64,000 bases of DNA from Geodermatophilus sp. TF02-6 (lineage in GTDB: Bacteria > Actinomycetota > Actinomycetes > Mycobacteriales > Geodermatophilaceae). A model generated the notes under the pieces. The model saw nothing but the letters and a program-made list of their open reading frames with translations, made no database searches and was not told where the DNA came from. The stretch lies in contig NZ_QOHF01000011.1 of the NCBI RefSeq assembly GCF_003319115.1, positions 62,001 through 126,000 of the forward strand. The letters run 5' to 3'. Position numbers and translations under genes: made by a program. Within the stretch, counting starts at the first letter, position 1. Each line of letters starts with the position of its first letter. Below are positions 54,861 through 63,861 of this stretch, in pieces.

Positions 54861-55288
54861 GCTGCTGTCTCTCCTTGTGGTGAGGGTGCGCCGTGCACCT
54901 GGCGCTGGAAGGTGCCGCTGTCCCAGAAGTCCTGGGAACGTGTGATCAGCCGCGAGTCGGTCTCGAGCACGTGGACACCGGGCAGCTCCAGGCGCTGCCC
55001 GGTGGCACGGATCGGTCCCATGTCGCGCTGCAGGGTGCCGGTGAGCACGTATCGGCTGAAGGCCTGGCCGTCAGCCTCGAGCTGTGCCGCCGGCGTCCAC
55101 GACGCATCCGGGAACGCGGTGAACAGGCGTCGCAGCCCCTCGGCGATGGCCTCGCGGCCCCGAGCGGGACGCCCGAACGCGACGTCCTCGTGCGTGCCGT
55201 CCGCCGCGTAGAGCGCCGCGGCCGCCTCGGCGTCGTGCCGGTTGTAGGCCTCGTACAGCGTGACGAGGATCCCGGTGTCGGTTGCCAT
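54857..55288 (-). CDS. SnoaL-like / NTF2-fold protein
   Basis: This 143-residue single-domain protein has the SnoaL pattern LVTLYEAYNRHDAEAAAALY, GREAIAEGLRRLFTAFPDAS, then VHVLETDSRLITRSQDFWDS. Such proteins act as cyclases, isomerases or binding proteins. In this operon it may isomerise or protect an aromatic intermediate, but that is inference. ATG 55288. Translationally coupled to the monooxygenase. Confidence 0.82.
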   Translation of the reverse strand: MATDTGILVTLYEAYNRHDAEAAAALYAADGTHEDVAFGRPARGREAIAEGLRRLFTAFPDASWTPAAQLEADGQAFSRYVLTGTLQRDMGPIRATGQRLELPGVHVLETDSRLITRSQDFWDSGTFQRQVHGAPSPQGETAA

Positions 55289-55340
55289 GCGAGAACGGTG
55301 CGGTCGGGGCGTTAACGCCCGAGAAACGACCGCTCGCCGG

Positions 55341-58300
55341 TCAGCGGCGCAGCTGGACGAGCAGGCTGCTCGTGGCGTCGGATGGCACCAGGTCGAGCTC
55401 CTGCAAGGACTCGCGACACCGATGGAAGGTGGCGATCACCCGGTCCTCGTCCCCCAGGGCGCTCGCGATGCGCATCGCGAGTCGCCAGGCGCTCTCCTTG
55501 TACGGGTCGTCGGCAAGCACCCGCTCCACGAGCTCCTCGGCCTGGCCGAAGCCCTCCGCGGCGAAGGCCAGCTGGGCCGCTGCCAGTCGGGCCTCGCCGA
55601 TCTCCGCGTTCAGGGCCTGCCGGCGTTCCTGCGCCCACGCGGACTCCACACCCGGCAGATAGGGGCCGGCAGCCGCGCATTCGAGTGCCCTCAGCAGGAC
55701 GCTGAGGCGCGCCTCCCCCTGCAGCCGGGCCGCCTCGGCGAGCAGCGCCTCCATCCGGCCGCTGTCGGCGTCGACCCGCACCGGCGCGGTGAACCCCAGC
55801 ACGCCGTCGGTGAAGGCGGGACCGACTCCCTCGGGCAGCAGCTCCCGGAGGCGGTGCACCGCCTGCCGCAGGTAGGCCCGCGTCGAGGGGTCGTCGCGGC
55901 CGTCGAACAACGCCTCGAGCAGCTGCTCCCGGGTCGCCCGGTGCCCGGACGTCGCAGCGAGGAAGGCCAGGAGCGTCAGGCTCTTGGCGATGCGCGGCTT
56001 GACCTCCCGGCCGTCGACGGCCAGGGCGGCGTGCCCGAACTCGCTCAGCCGGAGGACGGTGCGGGCCTCGAGATCTACCCGGACCGGCTGGCTGCGCAGC
56101 GCACGCCCGATGTCGTGCCACGCGGAGTCCGACGCCACCTCGGCGTCGAGCCGCCGGGACACCACCCCGGGGAAGTCGGCGGCGGCGAGCAGGAGTTGGT
56201 GGTTGGAGCCCTGGCGGACAGCGGCGGCCAATGCGCGGTCCGCCGCCTCGTCCGCACCGTCGGGGTCCTCGGCGCGCCAGAGGGCCTCGGCCAGGTACAC
56301 GGCTGCGGTGGGGAGGTCGAGGATGCGGTCGGCCGCGTCCATGCTGCGGACGGCCCGGCGCAGCAGGCCGACGGCCTCCTGCGGGGGCCGCCGCTGCAGC
56401 AGGAGGGCCATCGCGCGCCAGGTGTCGATCGCCTCGCGGATGAAGGCGTACCGACCGCCTCCGCCCGCGGCCACCTCGTCGAGGATCGCCAGGGCGGCTG
56501 CCGGGTCCCCGGCGAGCCGCAGCTCGAGCTTGGCCTCGATCAAGCTGTTCAACCAGCCGAAGACGACGGATCCGCTGGCCAGGATGAGACCCCGGCCCCG
56601 CGCCAGCACGGCTCGGGCCTCGTCGGTCCGGCGCAGGTCGATCATCAGCTCGGCGCCGACCATCCCGTGCATCCACGCCGGGGACCAGCCGCCCGCATCG
56701 GCCGCACGGTAGAGCTCCAGCGCCTCCGTGAGCCGGCCGGTCGCGCGCAGCGCGCCCACCCGCCAGGGCGCCGAGATGGCGGCCGCCCAGGGCGAGGCCG
56801 GGTGAGGGACCACCTCCTGCAGCTGTCCGTGCGCGTAGTGCACCCGCATGACCAGGGCGTCCATCGGCCCGCCGCTGAACTCCTGCACCGACGGCGTCCT
56901 CCGCCCTGGGCTGCCCCCGACGAGGGACATCAGGTAGCTCACGGCGTCGATCTCCGGGCACTGCTCGGCGAGACCCATGACCGCCTGAGCGTCCTCCACG
57001 CGACCGAGGTGCCAGTAGCACCAGGTCATCGCCGCGGCAGCGGTGGCCGAGTCCCGGGCCAGCTCGTCGCGGGCTCCGCGCTCGTGCAGCCGGTCGGCGA
57101 TCAGCCCGCCGCGGCGGTAGTCCTCGCGGGCGATGGCCAGCATCAGCTCGGCGCCGGCCAACCGCCGGCGTCCCGGCCGGTCGGGCTGCGCCAGCGCGCC
57201 CAGCCAGCGTTCCGCCACCGCGAAGTCCAATCGGTCGATCACCGTGCCGATGGCGTCCTCCGCCGCGGCCGTGGCCATCTCCGTCTCGTCGGCGGACAGG
57301 AACTCCTCGACGGCCTCCTCGAGATGCCCCTCGGCCCGGAGGAGCTCCCCGTGCCGCCGACGAAGCGCCCACACCTGCGCGTCGTCCCGCCGCTGCAGCC
57401 GGGTCAGCAGATACTCCCGGAAGCGCGGGTGGCAGCGCATGCGCTCGGACGCCGCCGACCAGCTCACGGGCAGGTGCTGGGTGCGCAGCTCGACCAGCCG
57501 CTCGCCGGGCCGGTGCTGACCCAGCGCCGCCGCGCGGGCCGCGGTCACCTCGTCGAGCAGGGAGGTCGCGACGAGGAAGTCCTGGTTCTCCGGCGGAAGC
57601 CGGCCCAGGATCTGCGAGGCCAGGTACCCGTGCAGCGGATCGGCCTCCCCGCCGGCGCCCGCGACGTGCTCCCGGGAACGCCAGGCCTCGAACAGGACCC
57701 CGGTCACCCATCCCCCGGTGACCTCGACGGCCCGCGCCGGATCGATCCCGGTCCGTCCCGCACCGGCGAGTGCCTGTTCCGCCTCCAGCGGCGTGAACGC
57801 CAATGTGGCCTCCCCCACGGCCGCGACTCGGTCCGGGCCGCCGGCGGTCCCGAGATCCAACGGCACGTCGACCCGGCTGAGCAGGACGACGCGCGCAGTC
57901 GACGGCGCGTACCGGACCAGGCTGCCGACGACGGCGCGGGCATCGGCGCCGTCGTCGCCGGCGATCTGCTCGAGACCGTCGAGGACGACGAGGAGCGGAG
58001 TGGGCCCGATCGCCTCGACGAGCAGGCCGGCGGCCTCGGCGTGCGGGATGCGCGCGGCCAGCGCGGCGCCGACGATCCCGCGGGCCTCGGGCACGTGCTC
58101 GGCAATCGCCTCCTCGAGATAGATGAGCAGGCGGCCGGGAGCGGTGTCCGTGCGGTCCACGGTCAACCAGGCCACGGGCCGCGCCAACAGCTGCACCGTC
58201 TGGACGACGGCCGTCGTCTTCCCGGCACCGGCCGTCGCGGTGACCCACACCAGGCAGTGCCCCTCGACGAGGTCCGCCAGCAGATCCGCGACGCGGGACC

Positions 58301-58385
58301 GGGGCACCAGCCGGTCGGCCAGCGGCGGCACGGTGAGTTTGCTGCGGATGACCGTTCCCGGCGGCCGCTCGTCAGGCTGCGGCAT
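55341..58385 (-). CDS. Large ATPase regulator with C-terminal BTAD/SARP-type DNA-binding module
   Basis: This 1014-residue MalT/LuxR-like STAND ATPase has an inverted end. The N-terminal NTPase has Walker A VTATAGAGKTTAVVQT (about 48-63) and Walker B-like LLVVLDGLEQI. A long helical TPR-like middle follows. The DNA-binding part is a SARP-type winged helix near residue 780 (VLRLSEFGHAALAVDGREVK, RIAKSLTLLAFLAAT, TRAYLRQAVHRLRELLPEG) followed by the BTAD repeats. It probably senses the aromatic substrate and controls this cluster. ATG 58385 is chosen; ATG 58415 is possible. It diverges from the flavin reductase fusion. Confidence 0.82.
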   Translation of the reverse strand: MPQPDERPPGTVIRSKLTVPPLADRLVPRSRVADLLADLVEGHCLVWVTATAGAGKTTAVVQTVQLLARPVAWLTVDRTDTAPGRLLIYLEEAIAEHVPEARGIVGAALAARIPHAEAAGLLVEAIGPTPLLVVLDGLEQIAGDDGADARAVVGSLVRYAPSTARVVLLSRVDVPLDLGTAGGPDRVAAVGEATLAFTPLEAEQALAGAGRTGIDPARAVEVTGGWVTGVLFEAWRSREHVAGAGGEADPLHGYLASQILGRLPPENQDFLVATSLLDEVTAARAAALGQHRPGERLVELRTQHLPVSWSAASERMRCHPRFREYLLTRLQRRDDAQVWALRRRHGELLRAEGHLEEAVEEFLSADETEMATAAAEDAIGTVIDRLDFAVAERWLGALAQPDRPGRRRLAGAELMLAIAREDYRRGGLIADRLHERGARDELARDSATAAAAMTWCYWHLGRVEDAQAVMGLAEQCPEIDAVSYLMSLVGGSPGRRTPSVQEFSGGPMDALVMRVHYAHGQLQEVVPHPASPWAAAISAPWRVGALRATGRLTEALELYRAADAGGWSPAWMHGMVGAELMIDLRRTDEARAVLARGRGLILASGSVVFGWLNSLIEAKLELRLAGDPAAALAILDEVAAGGGGRYAFIREAIDTWRAMALLLQRRPPQEAVGLLRRAVRSMDAADRILDLPTAAVYLAEALWRAEDPDGADEAADRALAAAVRQGSNHQLLLAAADFPGVVSRRLDAEVASDSAWHDIGRALRSQPVRVDLEARTVLRLSEFGHAALAVDGREVKPRIAKSLTLLAFLAATSGHRATREQLLEALFDGRDDPSTRAYLRQAVHRLRELLPEGVGPAFTDGVLGFTAPVRVDADSGRMEALLAEAARLQGEARLSVLLRALECAAAGPYLPGVESAWAQERRQALNAEIGEARLAAAQLAFAAEGFGQAEELVERVLADDPYKESAWRLAMRIASALGDEDRVIATFHRCRESLQELDLVPSDATSSLLVQLRR

Positions 58386-58532
58386 GGCCCACCGAACCGG
58401 ACACGGCGTCAACATACGACGATTTCGGTTCCGTTAACACGGCGGCAGCACGCTCCTCGCATCCAGGCAACGCCGCATCGGCTGCTCGCCGCCGGCCGCC
58501 CGCGCGCCCGATCACGTCCTGCGAGGAGTGAC
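58386..58532. promoter_or_regulatory. Divergent promoter region of the aromatic cluster
   Basis: The 147 bases between the regulator and the flavin reductase fusion contain CATACGACG and the dyad GTTAAC (58431-58436). They must hold control sites for both directions, but no -35/-10 pair is clear. Confidence 0.4.
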
Positions 58533-59681
58533 ATGACCGGCTTGAACACCACCACCGCGCCCTGCGTCGACCAGGCCGTCTTCCGCGACGTCGTCGGGCA
58601 CTTCACCAGCGGGGTCACCGTGATCACCACGCGCCACGGCGGCGAGCAGTTCGGCGTGACCGCCAGCGCGGTGTCCTCTCTCTCCATGGACCCGCCGATG
58701 CTGCTCGTGTGCCTCAACCGCCGGCTGCCCACCAATGAGGCCGTTCGCTCCTCGGGGGTGTTCGCGGTCAACATCCTCTCGGAGGACCAGGGGGAACTCG
58801 CGACCCAGTTCGCCACCCGCCACCCGGACAAGTTCCGAGACGTGCCGCTGGCGGAGGATCGGCTCGGCGTGCCGGTCCTCGCCGATGCCCTGGCCTCACT
58901 GGAATGCAGCGTCCGGGAGTGCGTCGACGTGGCGACGCACAGCGTCTTCTTCGCCGAGGTGCGGAGGGCGCACGCCACGCCGGGCAGCCCGCTGGCCTAC
59001 TACCGGGGCAACTTCGGCCGGTTCGCCGAGGCGCTGGACGATTCGGTGTACCGAGAGCTGCGGGAACGCGTGCTCAGCCGCTCCCTGCCACTCGATGAGT
59101 CGATCACCGTCGACGGGATGGCGGACCAGCTCGACGTCGGACGCGCCCCGGTCTTCCGCGCTCTGGAGCAGCTGCGCTCGGACGGCCTGCTGACCCCGCA
59201 TCCCGACCGCGGCTACACCGTGACGCCGATCACGGTGGCGTCCGCCTGGGAGGCCTACGACGCTCGGGCCTCCATCGAGTGCGGGGTGATCGACCAGGTG
59301 GGCCGGACGCTCACCGCCGAGCAGCTGACGAGGTTGCGCGCTGCCGCGGAGGGCACGCTCCCCTGGATCCGCGGCGGCCGGTTCATCGACGTCGAGGGGT
59401 ACGTGACCGCGAACGCAGCGTTCCACGAGACCCTCGTGGACCTGGCCGGCAACTCCGCCCTCCTGGTGGCCTACCGCCGCCTGGCCCTCCCGACCGTGAT
59501 GTCCAAGGCGCTGCACGGCGTGGAAGAGACCCTCGACCGGTTCTCGGCCGACCACGTCGCCGTCGTCGAGCTGCTGCAAGAGGGGGACATCGAGGGCGCC
59601 CGGGCGCTGGTGCTCGAGCACACGGAGGCCGGCAAGGAGCGGATGCGCATCGCCATCACCCGGACCGGCGGGAGTTACTGA
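58533..59681 (+). CDS. Flavin reductase fused to a GntR/FCD-type regulator
   Basis: This 382-residue fusion has two parts. Residues 1-170 are a HpaC-like flavin reductase (VFRDVVGHFTSGVTVITTRH; GVTASAVSSLSMDPPMLLVC; AYYRGNFGRF). Residues 175-382 are a complete GntR winged helix (YRELRERVLSRSLPLDESIT, then QLDVGRAPVFRALEQLRSDG) with an FCD ligand domain (EAYDARASIECGVID; HETLVDLAGNSALLVAYRRL). The reductase would supply FADH2 to the monooxygenase at 53229-54860, while the other half could bind DNA. The single frame has no stop between the domains, and ATG 58533 has a GAGGAG site. Confidence 0.88.
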   Translation: MTGLNTTTAPCVDQAVFRDVVGHFTSGVTVITTRHGGEQFGVTASAVSSLSMDPPMLLVCLNRRLPTNEAVRSSGVFAVNILSEDQGELATQFATRHPDKFRDVPLAEDRLGVPVLADALASLECSVRECVDVATHSVFFAEVRRAHATPGSPLAYYRGNFGRFAEALDDSVYRELRERVLSRSLPLDESITVDGMADQLDVGRAPVFRALEQLRSDGLLTPHPDRGYTVTPITVASAWEAYDARASIECGVIDQVGRTLTAEQLTRLRAAAEGTLPWIRGGRFIDVEGYVTANAAFHETLVDLAGNSALLVAYRRLALPTVMSKALHGVEETLDRFSADHVAVVELLQEGDIEGARALVLEHTEAGKERMRIAITRTGGSY

Positions 59682-59703
59682 TGCCGGCGCTCGAGGAGGA
59701 CTC

Positions 59704-60945
59704 GTGACCCTCCGCTCACCCGCCGAGGCGGTGCAGGGCGCCGTCGCCGCGCTCGCCGCGGGCCGCATGGTGGTCGTGGTCGACGACGCGGACCGGGAGA
59801 ACGAGGGCGACCTCGTCGTCGCCGCCGAGTTCGTCATCCGAGAGCAGATGGCCTTCATGGTCCGGCACGGGACCGGCATCGTCTGCACGCCGATGCCCGC
59901 GGCACGCGCCGACGAACTGCGTCTACCGCCGATGGTCATCGAGAACACCGACGCGCACGGAACCGCCTTCACGGTCAGCGTCGACCACGTCGGCGTGGGC
60001 ACCGGCGTCTCCGCGGCCGACCGGGTCACCACCGTCCGGGCGCTGGCCGACCCCGCCACCCGGCCGGTCGACCTCCGTCGGCCCGGGCACGTCTTCCCGC
60101 TGCGCGCGCGGGAGGGAGGCGTTCTGGTCCGCGCCGGGCACACCGAGGCCGCGGTGGACCTGACCACGCTGGCCGGGCTGTCCGGCATCGGGGTGATCAC
60201 CGAGATCACATCCGACGACGGCAGCATGCCGGGCAGCGCCGGAGTCGCTGCATTCGCCCGGGAGCACAACCTGCCGGTGCTGTCAGTCGCCGATCTCGTC
60301 CGCTACCGACGAGCTACCGAACGCCTCGTCACACAGGTGGCCACCTCGTCCATGCCCACCGCGTTCGGAGACTTCCGCGCGGTGGCCTATCGCTCCACCC
60401 TCGACGGCGGCGAACACCTCGCTCTGGTCATGGGGGACGTGGCTGCTGCCGGGCGATCCAGGCACGGCGTCCTCGTGCGGGTGCACAGCGAGTGCCTCAC
60501 CGGCGACATCCTCGGCTCGCTGCGGTGTGACTGCGGCAGCCAGCTGGAACAGGCTCTCCGCACCATCGCCGCCGAAGGCTGCGGCGCCCTGGTGTACCTG
60601 CGCGGTCACGAGGGACGCGGAATCGGGCTGGTCCACAAGATCCGCGCCTACGCGCTACAGGAGGAGGGCCTCGACACCGTCGAGGCCAACACCGCCCAGG
60701 GCCTGCCCGCTGACTCCCGCGGCTACGGCATCGGCGCGCAGATCCTCGGCGACCTGGGCATCAACCGGCTACGGCTGATCACCAACAACCCTGCCAAGTT
60801 CGGCGGCCTGGAGGGCTACAGCCTGACGATCGTCGGCCGGGTCGCGTTGCCCGCCGTCGCGACGCCGCACAACGTGCGCTACCTCCGCACCAAGCGCGAA
60901 CGCATGGGCCACCAGCTCGAGCTCTCGGCTCCCAGGGGTCGCTAG
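59704..60945 (+). CDS. ribBA: Bifunctional 3,4-DHBP synthase / GTP cyclohydrolase II
   Basis: This 413-residue riboflavin-synthesis enzyme has RibB with DDADRENEGDLVVAAEF and RPGHVFPLRA, and RibA with the zinc cysteines in SECLTGDILGSLRCDCGSQ and LRGHEGRGIGL. It ends with RLITNNPAKFGGLEGYSL. GTG 59704 follows GAGGAGG. It is transcribed directly after the flavin reductase fusion with a 22-base gap and no other rib genes, so it looks like an accessory copy that raises flavin supply for the FADH2-dependent monooxygenase. Confidence 0.92.
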   Translation: MTLRSPAEAVQGAVAALAAGRMVVVVDDADRENEGDLVVAAEFVIREQMAFMVRHGTGIVCTPMPAARADELRLPPMVIENTDAHGTAFTVSVDHVGVGTGVSAADRVTTVRALADPATRPVDLRRPGHVFPLRAREGGVLVRAGHTEAAVDLTTLAGLSGIGVITEITSDDGSMPGSAGVAAFAREHNLPVLSVADLVRYRRATERLVTQVATSSMPTAFGDFRAVAYRSTLDGGEHLALVMGDVAAAGRSRHGVLVRVHSECLTGDILGSLRCDCGSQLEQALRTIAAEGCGALVYLRGHEGRGIGLVHKIRAYALQEEGLDTVEANTAQGLPADSRGYGIGAQILGDLGINRLRLITNNPAKFGGLEGYSLTIVGRVALPAVATPHNVRYLRTKRERMGHQLELSAPRGR

Positions 60946-61389
60946 GTCGACTGCTTCTGGGCAAGACAGGGGAACCGAGCGCTACCTCGCACTGGTGCTG
61001 GTCCTGGCCTTCGGGGTCTCCGGTCCGCTCGGGCTCCGCAGCTCAGCGGTGGTCTAGTGACCTGGATCAGCTCCGCTGGGTCGGCTTGGCGGGCGCCGTT
61101 CCCTGCTGCCGAAGACAACCCTTGCAAATGACCAGGTCAGACGGCGGCTTGAAGACGGCGTGGTATCCGAGCACACAACCAGGGCACGTCGCCTCCACCG
61201 GGCTGGGAACTGCGTACGAGTGCGCAACTGCAGGGTGACATCGCACATACCGACAACCTTCGTGAGCCGCGACGTCCGAGACTCGCCCATGGGAACGCTG
61301 CCAAGATCAGTAGCCGACACACCTTGTGCATCCAGGACCGGCGGATTCGTGGTGACGAGTCGGTGAACGTCTTTCCGGACGCTGGGGGC
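60946..61389. other. 444-base gap with a possible membrane-protein remnant
   Basis: No supported complete gene. A short plus-strand frame (RYLALVLVLAFGVSGPLGLR) ends at a stop at 61057 and looks like the tail of a membrane protein. The -10 GACGCT (61378-61383) for the next gene lies at the right end. Confidence 0.4.
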
Positions 61390-61887
61390 ATGCGCAGCAA
61401 GGGGAGCAGCGAGTACCGGGCGCGCCAGCGCGAACGCGAGCGACGGCGTCGGCGGCAGCAGGAACGGTCAGCCGCCGAGCCGGCGGTGACGTCGGGTGCT
61501 CAGCATCGGGAAGTCACCCTCAGCGGTTCCGCTCGACGAGCGGCGGCGACGACCTGCGGTTGGTGCGACGGCCCGATCACGCCGCGAGCCAGCGGGCCGA
61601 TCCCGAAGTGGTGCTCGTCGACCTGCCGCAAGAGAGCGTGGGAGCAGACCCGCGCCGCGGCGTCCGGGCGCAGCGCGGTGCGGATCGTCGAACGGGCCGT
61701 GATCGTTCTTGCCCAGCGGTCACCCACCGCTCCCCTGCTCCACCAGTACGGCTGGGTCCCCCTGCTCCGGGAGCTCATTGTGCAGCTCGATCAAGGCGTG
61801 GTCTACGACCGGCACCTGGTGGCCATCGCCGCCGCACTGGATGAGGTCGTGCGCGCTGTGCAGCGTCGGGCTCGCCCTCGGGGGTGA
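61390..61887 (+). CDS. Small Cys-rich putative zinc-binding protein, paralogue B
   Basis: This 165-residue protein has an Arg/Gln/Glu-rich N-terminus (YRARQRERERRRRRQQERSA), the CGWC...KWCSSTCRKRAWEQT module shared with the protein at 19972-20391, and a C-terminal helical part (LLRELIVQLDQGVVYDRHLV). Cys spacing fits a zinc knuckle. Position next to excisionase and integrase suggests it belongs to the integrated element, perhaps as a regulator. ATG 61390 comes 6 bases after GACGCT, a leaderless start. Function unknown. Confidence 0.7.
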   Translation: MRSKGSSEYRARQRERERRRRRQQERSAAEPAVTSGAQHREVTLSGSARRAAATTCGWCDGPITPRASGPIPKWCSSTCRKRAWEQTRAAASGRSAVRIVERAVIVLAQRSPTAPLLHQYGWVPLLRELIVQLDQGVVYDRHLVAIAAALDEVVRAVQRRARPRG

Positions 61888-61965
61888 CGTAGCCGCAGAC
61901 CAGGGGTGACACCCGGAGCACCTCACGACCAGCGCCAGAATCGCTGACCGTTCCGATGTCACCCC
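61880..61965. repeat. GGGGTGAC repeats between the zinc-binding gene and the excisionase
   Basis: GGGGTGAC occurs at 61880-61887 and 61903-61910, and TGTCACCCC inverted at 61957-61965. They may be binding sites for the excisionase or a repressor of the element. Confidence 0.4.
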
Positions 61966-62062
61966 CGGCTGGCTGTCATCGATCGCCCGGATGTGGCGCC
62001 TACTCAACCGGGACGTCCCGCGCCGAACGGCCGCGGACACGCGCGTCCCGGAGGAGGCAGCG

Positions 62063-62383
62063 ATGTCCGATCCGCAGCAACTGGGCGACGCACCGGCCGG
62101 TGATCCGCTCCTGCTGACGCCGGAAGAGGCGGCGAGGCTCCTCCGCGTCGGCCGCACCACCGTCTACGCACTCATGAAGGCGGGCGAGCTACGCCCTGTC
62201 CACATCGGGCGCAGCTGCCGGCTCGCCCGCGCAGAGCTCGAACGCTTCGTCCACCGGCTCCAGGAACCCAGCGCCCTCCTTCCCCGCCCGAGGTCGACGT
62301 CGGCGGCCACGCACTACCACGGACCAGGGCGACCTCTTCGAGCTCGTTCACAACCCGCCGACAGCTCCGTGACCTGTGGATAA
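62063..62383 (+). CDS. Excisionase-type helix-turn-helix protein
   Basis: This 106-residue protein has a MerR-like excisionase helix-turn-helix: LLLTPEEAARLLRVGRTTVY, ALMKAGELRPVHIGRSCRL, ELERFVHRL. Such proteins direct the integrase toward excision. ATG 62063 has GGAGGAGG 8 bases upstream. It precedes the integrase by about 65 bases, the usual order of actinobacterial integrative elements. The last ~35 residues are low complexity. Confidence 0.9.
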   Translation: MSDPQQLGDAPAGDPLLLTPEEAARLLRVGRTTVYALMKAGELRPVHIGRSCRLARAELERFVHRLQEPSALLPRPRSTSAATHYHGPGRPLRARSQPADSSVTCG

Positions 62384-62392
62384 GGCATCACC

Positions 62393-62415
62393 GTGTTCCG
62401 TCCTGGCCGGAACAC
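62393..62415. promoter_or_regulatory. Inverted repeat between excisionase and integrase
   Basis: GTGTTCCG and CGGAACAC, 8-bp arms with a 7-base spacer. Possible operator or arm-type integrase site. Confidence 0.5.
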
Positions 62416-62449
62416 TCGGCGTCTCGGACGCGGCGAAGAAGGAGCGGCA

Positions 62450-63627
62450 GTGAGTCCTCGAACGCCGCAGGCGCGGTCCTCGGCGAAGAGGCGCGGCATC
62501 AGCGAGGGGTCTGCTCCGCGTCGCCGACCGGACGGTCGCTGGCAGATCAACCTCCGCGTGACTGACGAGTTCGGGCGGAGCAGCCGCCACACCGTCTACG
62601 GCGAGACCGCCCAGGACGCCCGCGAGAAGGCGTCCGCGATCCGGCGCAGGGTGGAAGGCGGTCAGCCGGCCCGCGACCGCAGGGAGACCGTCGCCGCCTT
62701 AACGCTGCACTGGATCGACACGTCGCTGCAGGCGTCGGAGCGCAAGCAGAACACGAAGGTCATGTACGCCGGCGTCGCACGGACCCACATCCTCGGCAGC
62801 TCGATCGGGCAGCTGACCCTGGACAGGATCCGGCCCTCGCACATCGAGGGCTGGGTCGTCGAGCTCCGCCGCAAGGGGCTCGCTGGGTCGACCATCCGGT
62901 CGGCCTACACGATCCTGCGAGCGGTGCTCGACACGGCCGTTCGCGACGGCGCACTGGCGGCCAACCCCGCCGCGGTCGTCCGACGACCCCGGGTCACGGC
63001 CAAGGAGGCCCCGCACCTGACACCCGCGCAGCTCGCCGACCTGCTCAGCGCGGCCAGCGAGACGCGGTACGCCCCCCTCTTCGCCCTCCTGGCCCTCACC
63101 GGACTGCGCCGCGGCGAGGCCCTGGCTCTGCGATGGCCTGACATCGACCTCGACAAGGGGACCCTGCGCGTCCGCGGAACGCTGTCGCGGATCGGCGGCC
63201 ACCTGGTCGTCACCGAACCGAAGACCGCGAAGTCGAGGCGCTTCGTGCCGCTCTCCCAGCCAGCCGATCGCCTGCTGCGCGACGTCCGGGCCACCCAGGC
63301 CGAGGAGCGAGCGCGCGCTGGCGCCGCATGGCGGAGACCGGATTCGTCTTCACCACCGAGCTCGGCGAGCCCTACGACTCCCGCAACGCCTTTCGTGCGC
63401 TGAAGGTCGCCGCCGTTCGGGCGGGTCTGCCCGAGGCCGGGCTGCACACCCTCCGGCACTCCGCGGCCAGCGTCCTGCTCACCCGTGGCGTCCCGCTGAA
63501 GGTCGTCTCCGAGATCCTCGGTCACTCGTCGATCGCCATCACCGGCGACGTCTACGGACACGTCGCCCCCGACGTTGCCCGCGAGGCGATGGACGTCCTC
63601 GGCGACGTCCTGGACAGTCGAGGGTGA
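62450..63627 (+). pseudogene. Tyrosine recombinase integrase with a one-base frameshift
   Basis: This phage-type integrase has an arm-binding domain (RWQINLRVTDEFGRSSRHTV), a core-binding domain (THILGSSIGQLTLDRIRPSH) and a catalytic domain. Arg is in ALTGLRRGEALALRW, Lys in TEPKTAKSRRFVPLS, HxxR in LHTLRHSAASVLLT, and His/Tyr in LGHSSIAITGDVYGHV. The frame breaks at about 63334 between the Lys and HxxR parts; one base (G) is missing before ETGFVFTTELGEPYDSR. All catalytic residues exist but in two frames. GTG 62450 has AAGGAG. It ends 85 bases from the 3' end of tRNA-Pro, the expected attachment target. Confidence 0.88.
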
Positions 63628-63660
63628 CCCGATGGTGATCAAACCGGCCTGGGAAGCGCC

Positions 63661-63695
63661 CAGGGGCCGGCCCGCTGACGCGGAACCGGCCCCTG
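63661..63695. terminator. Hairpin between integrase and tRNA-Pro
   Basis: CAGGGGCCGG and CCGGCCCCTG form a perfect 10-bp stem with a 15-base loop, 34 bases past the integrase stop. It could end transcription from both sides. Confidence 0.7.
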
Positions 63696-63711
63696 GCCTG
63701 CGGTTTCCCGG

Positions 63712-63785
<74 letters not shown>

Positions 63786-63861
63786 AGCTCCGGGCGGCTC
63801 GCACCGTCCGATCGCTGCAGGGAGCAGGTTACCGCACCCACCGCCCGGGCCCGGACGGTGG

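Noticed and set aside
55312-58248. Minus-strand alternative frame of 978 codons over the BTAD regulator
   Set aside because: The other frame carries Walker A, BTAD and winged-helix motifs; this one is a compositional shadow.
62370-62380. GTGGATAAGGC near the integrase as an eighth polar motif copy
   Set aside because: It lacks the conserved AACGG end and the GTTG start; similarity is limited to GGATAA.
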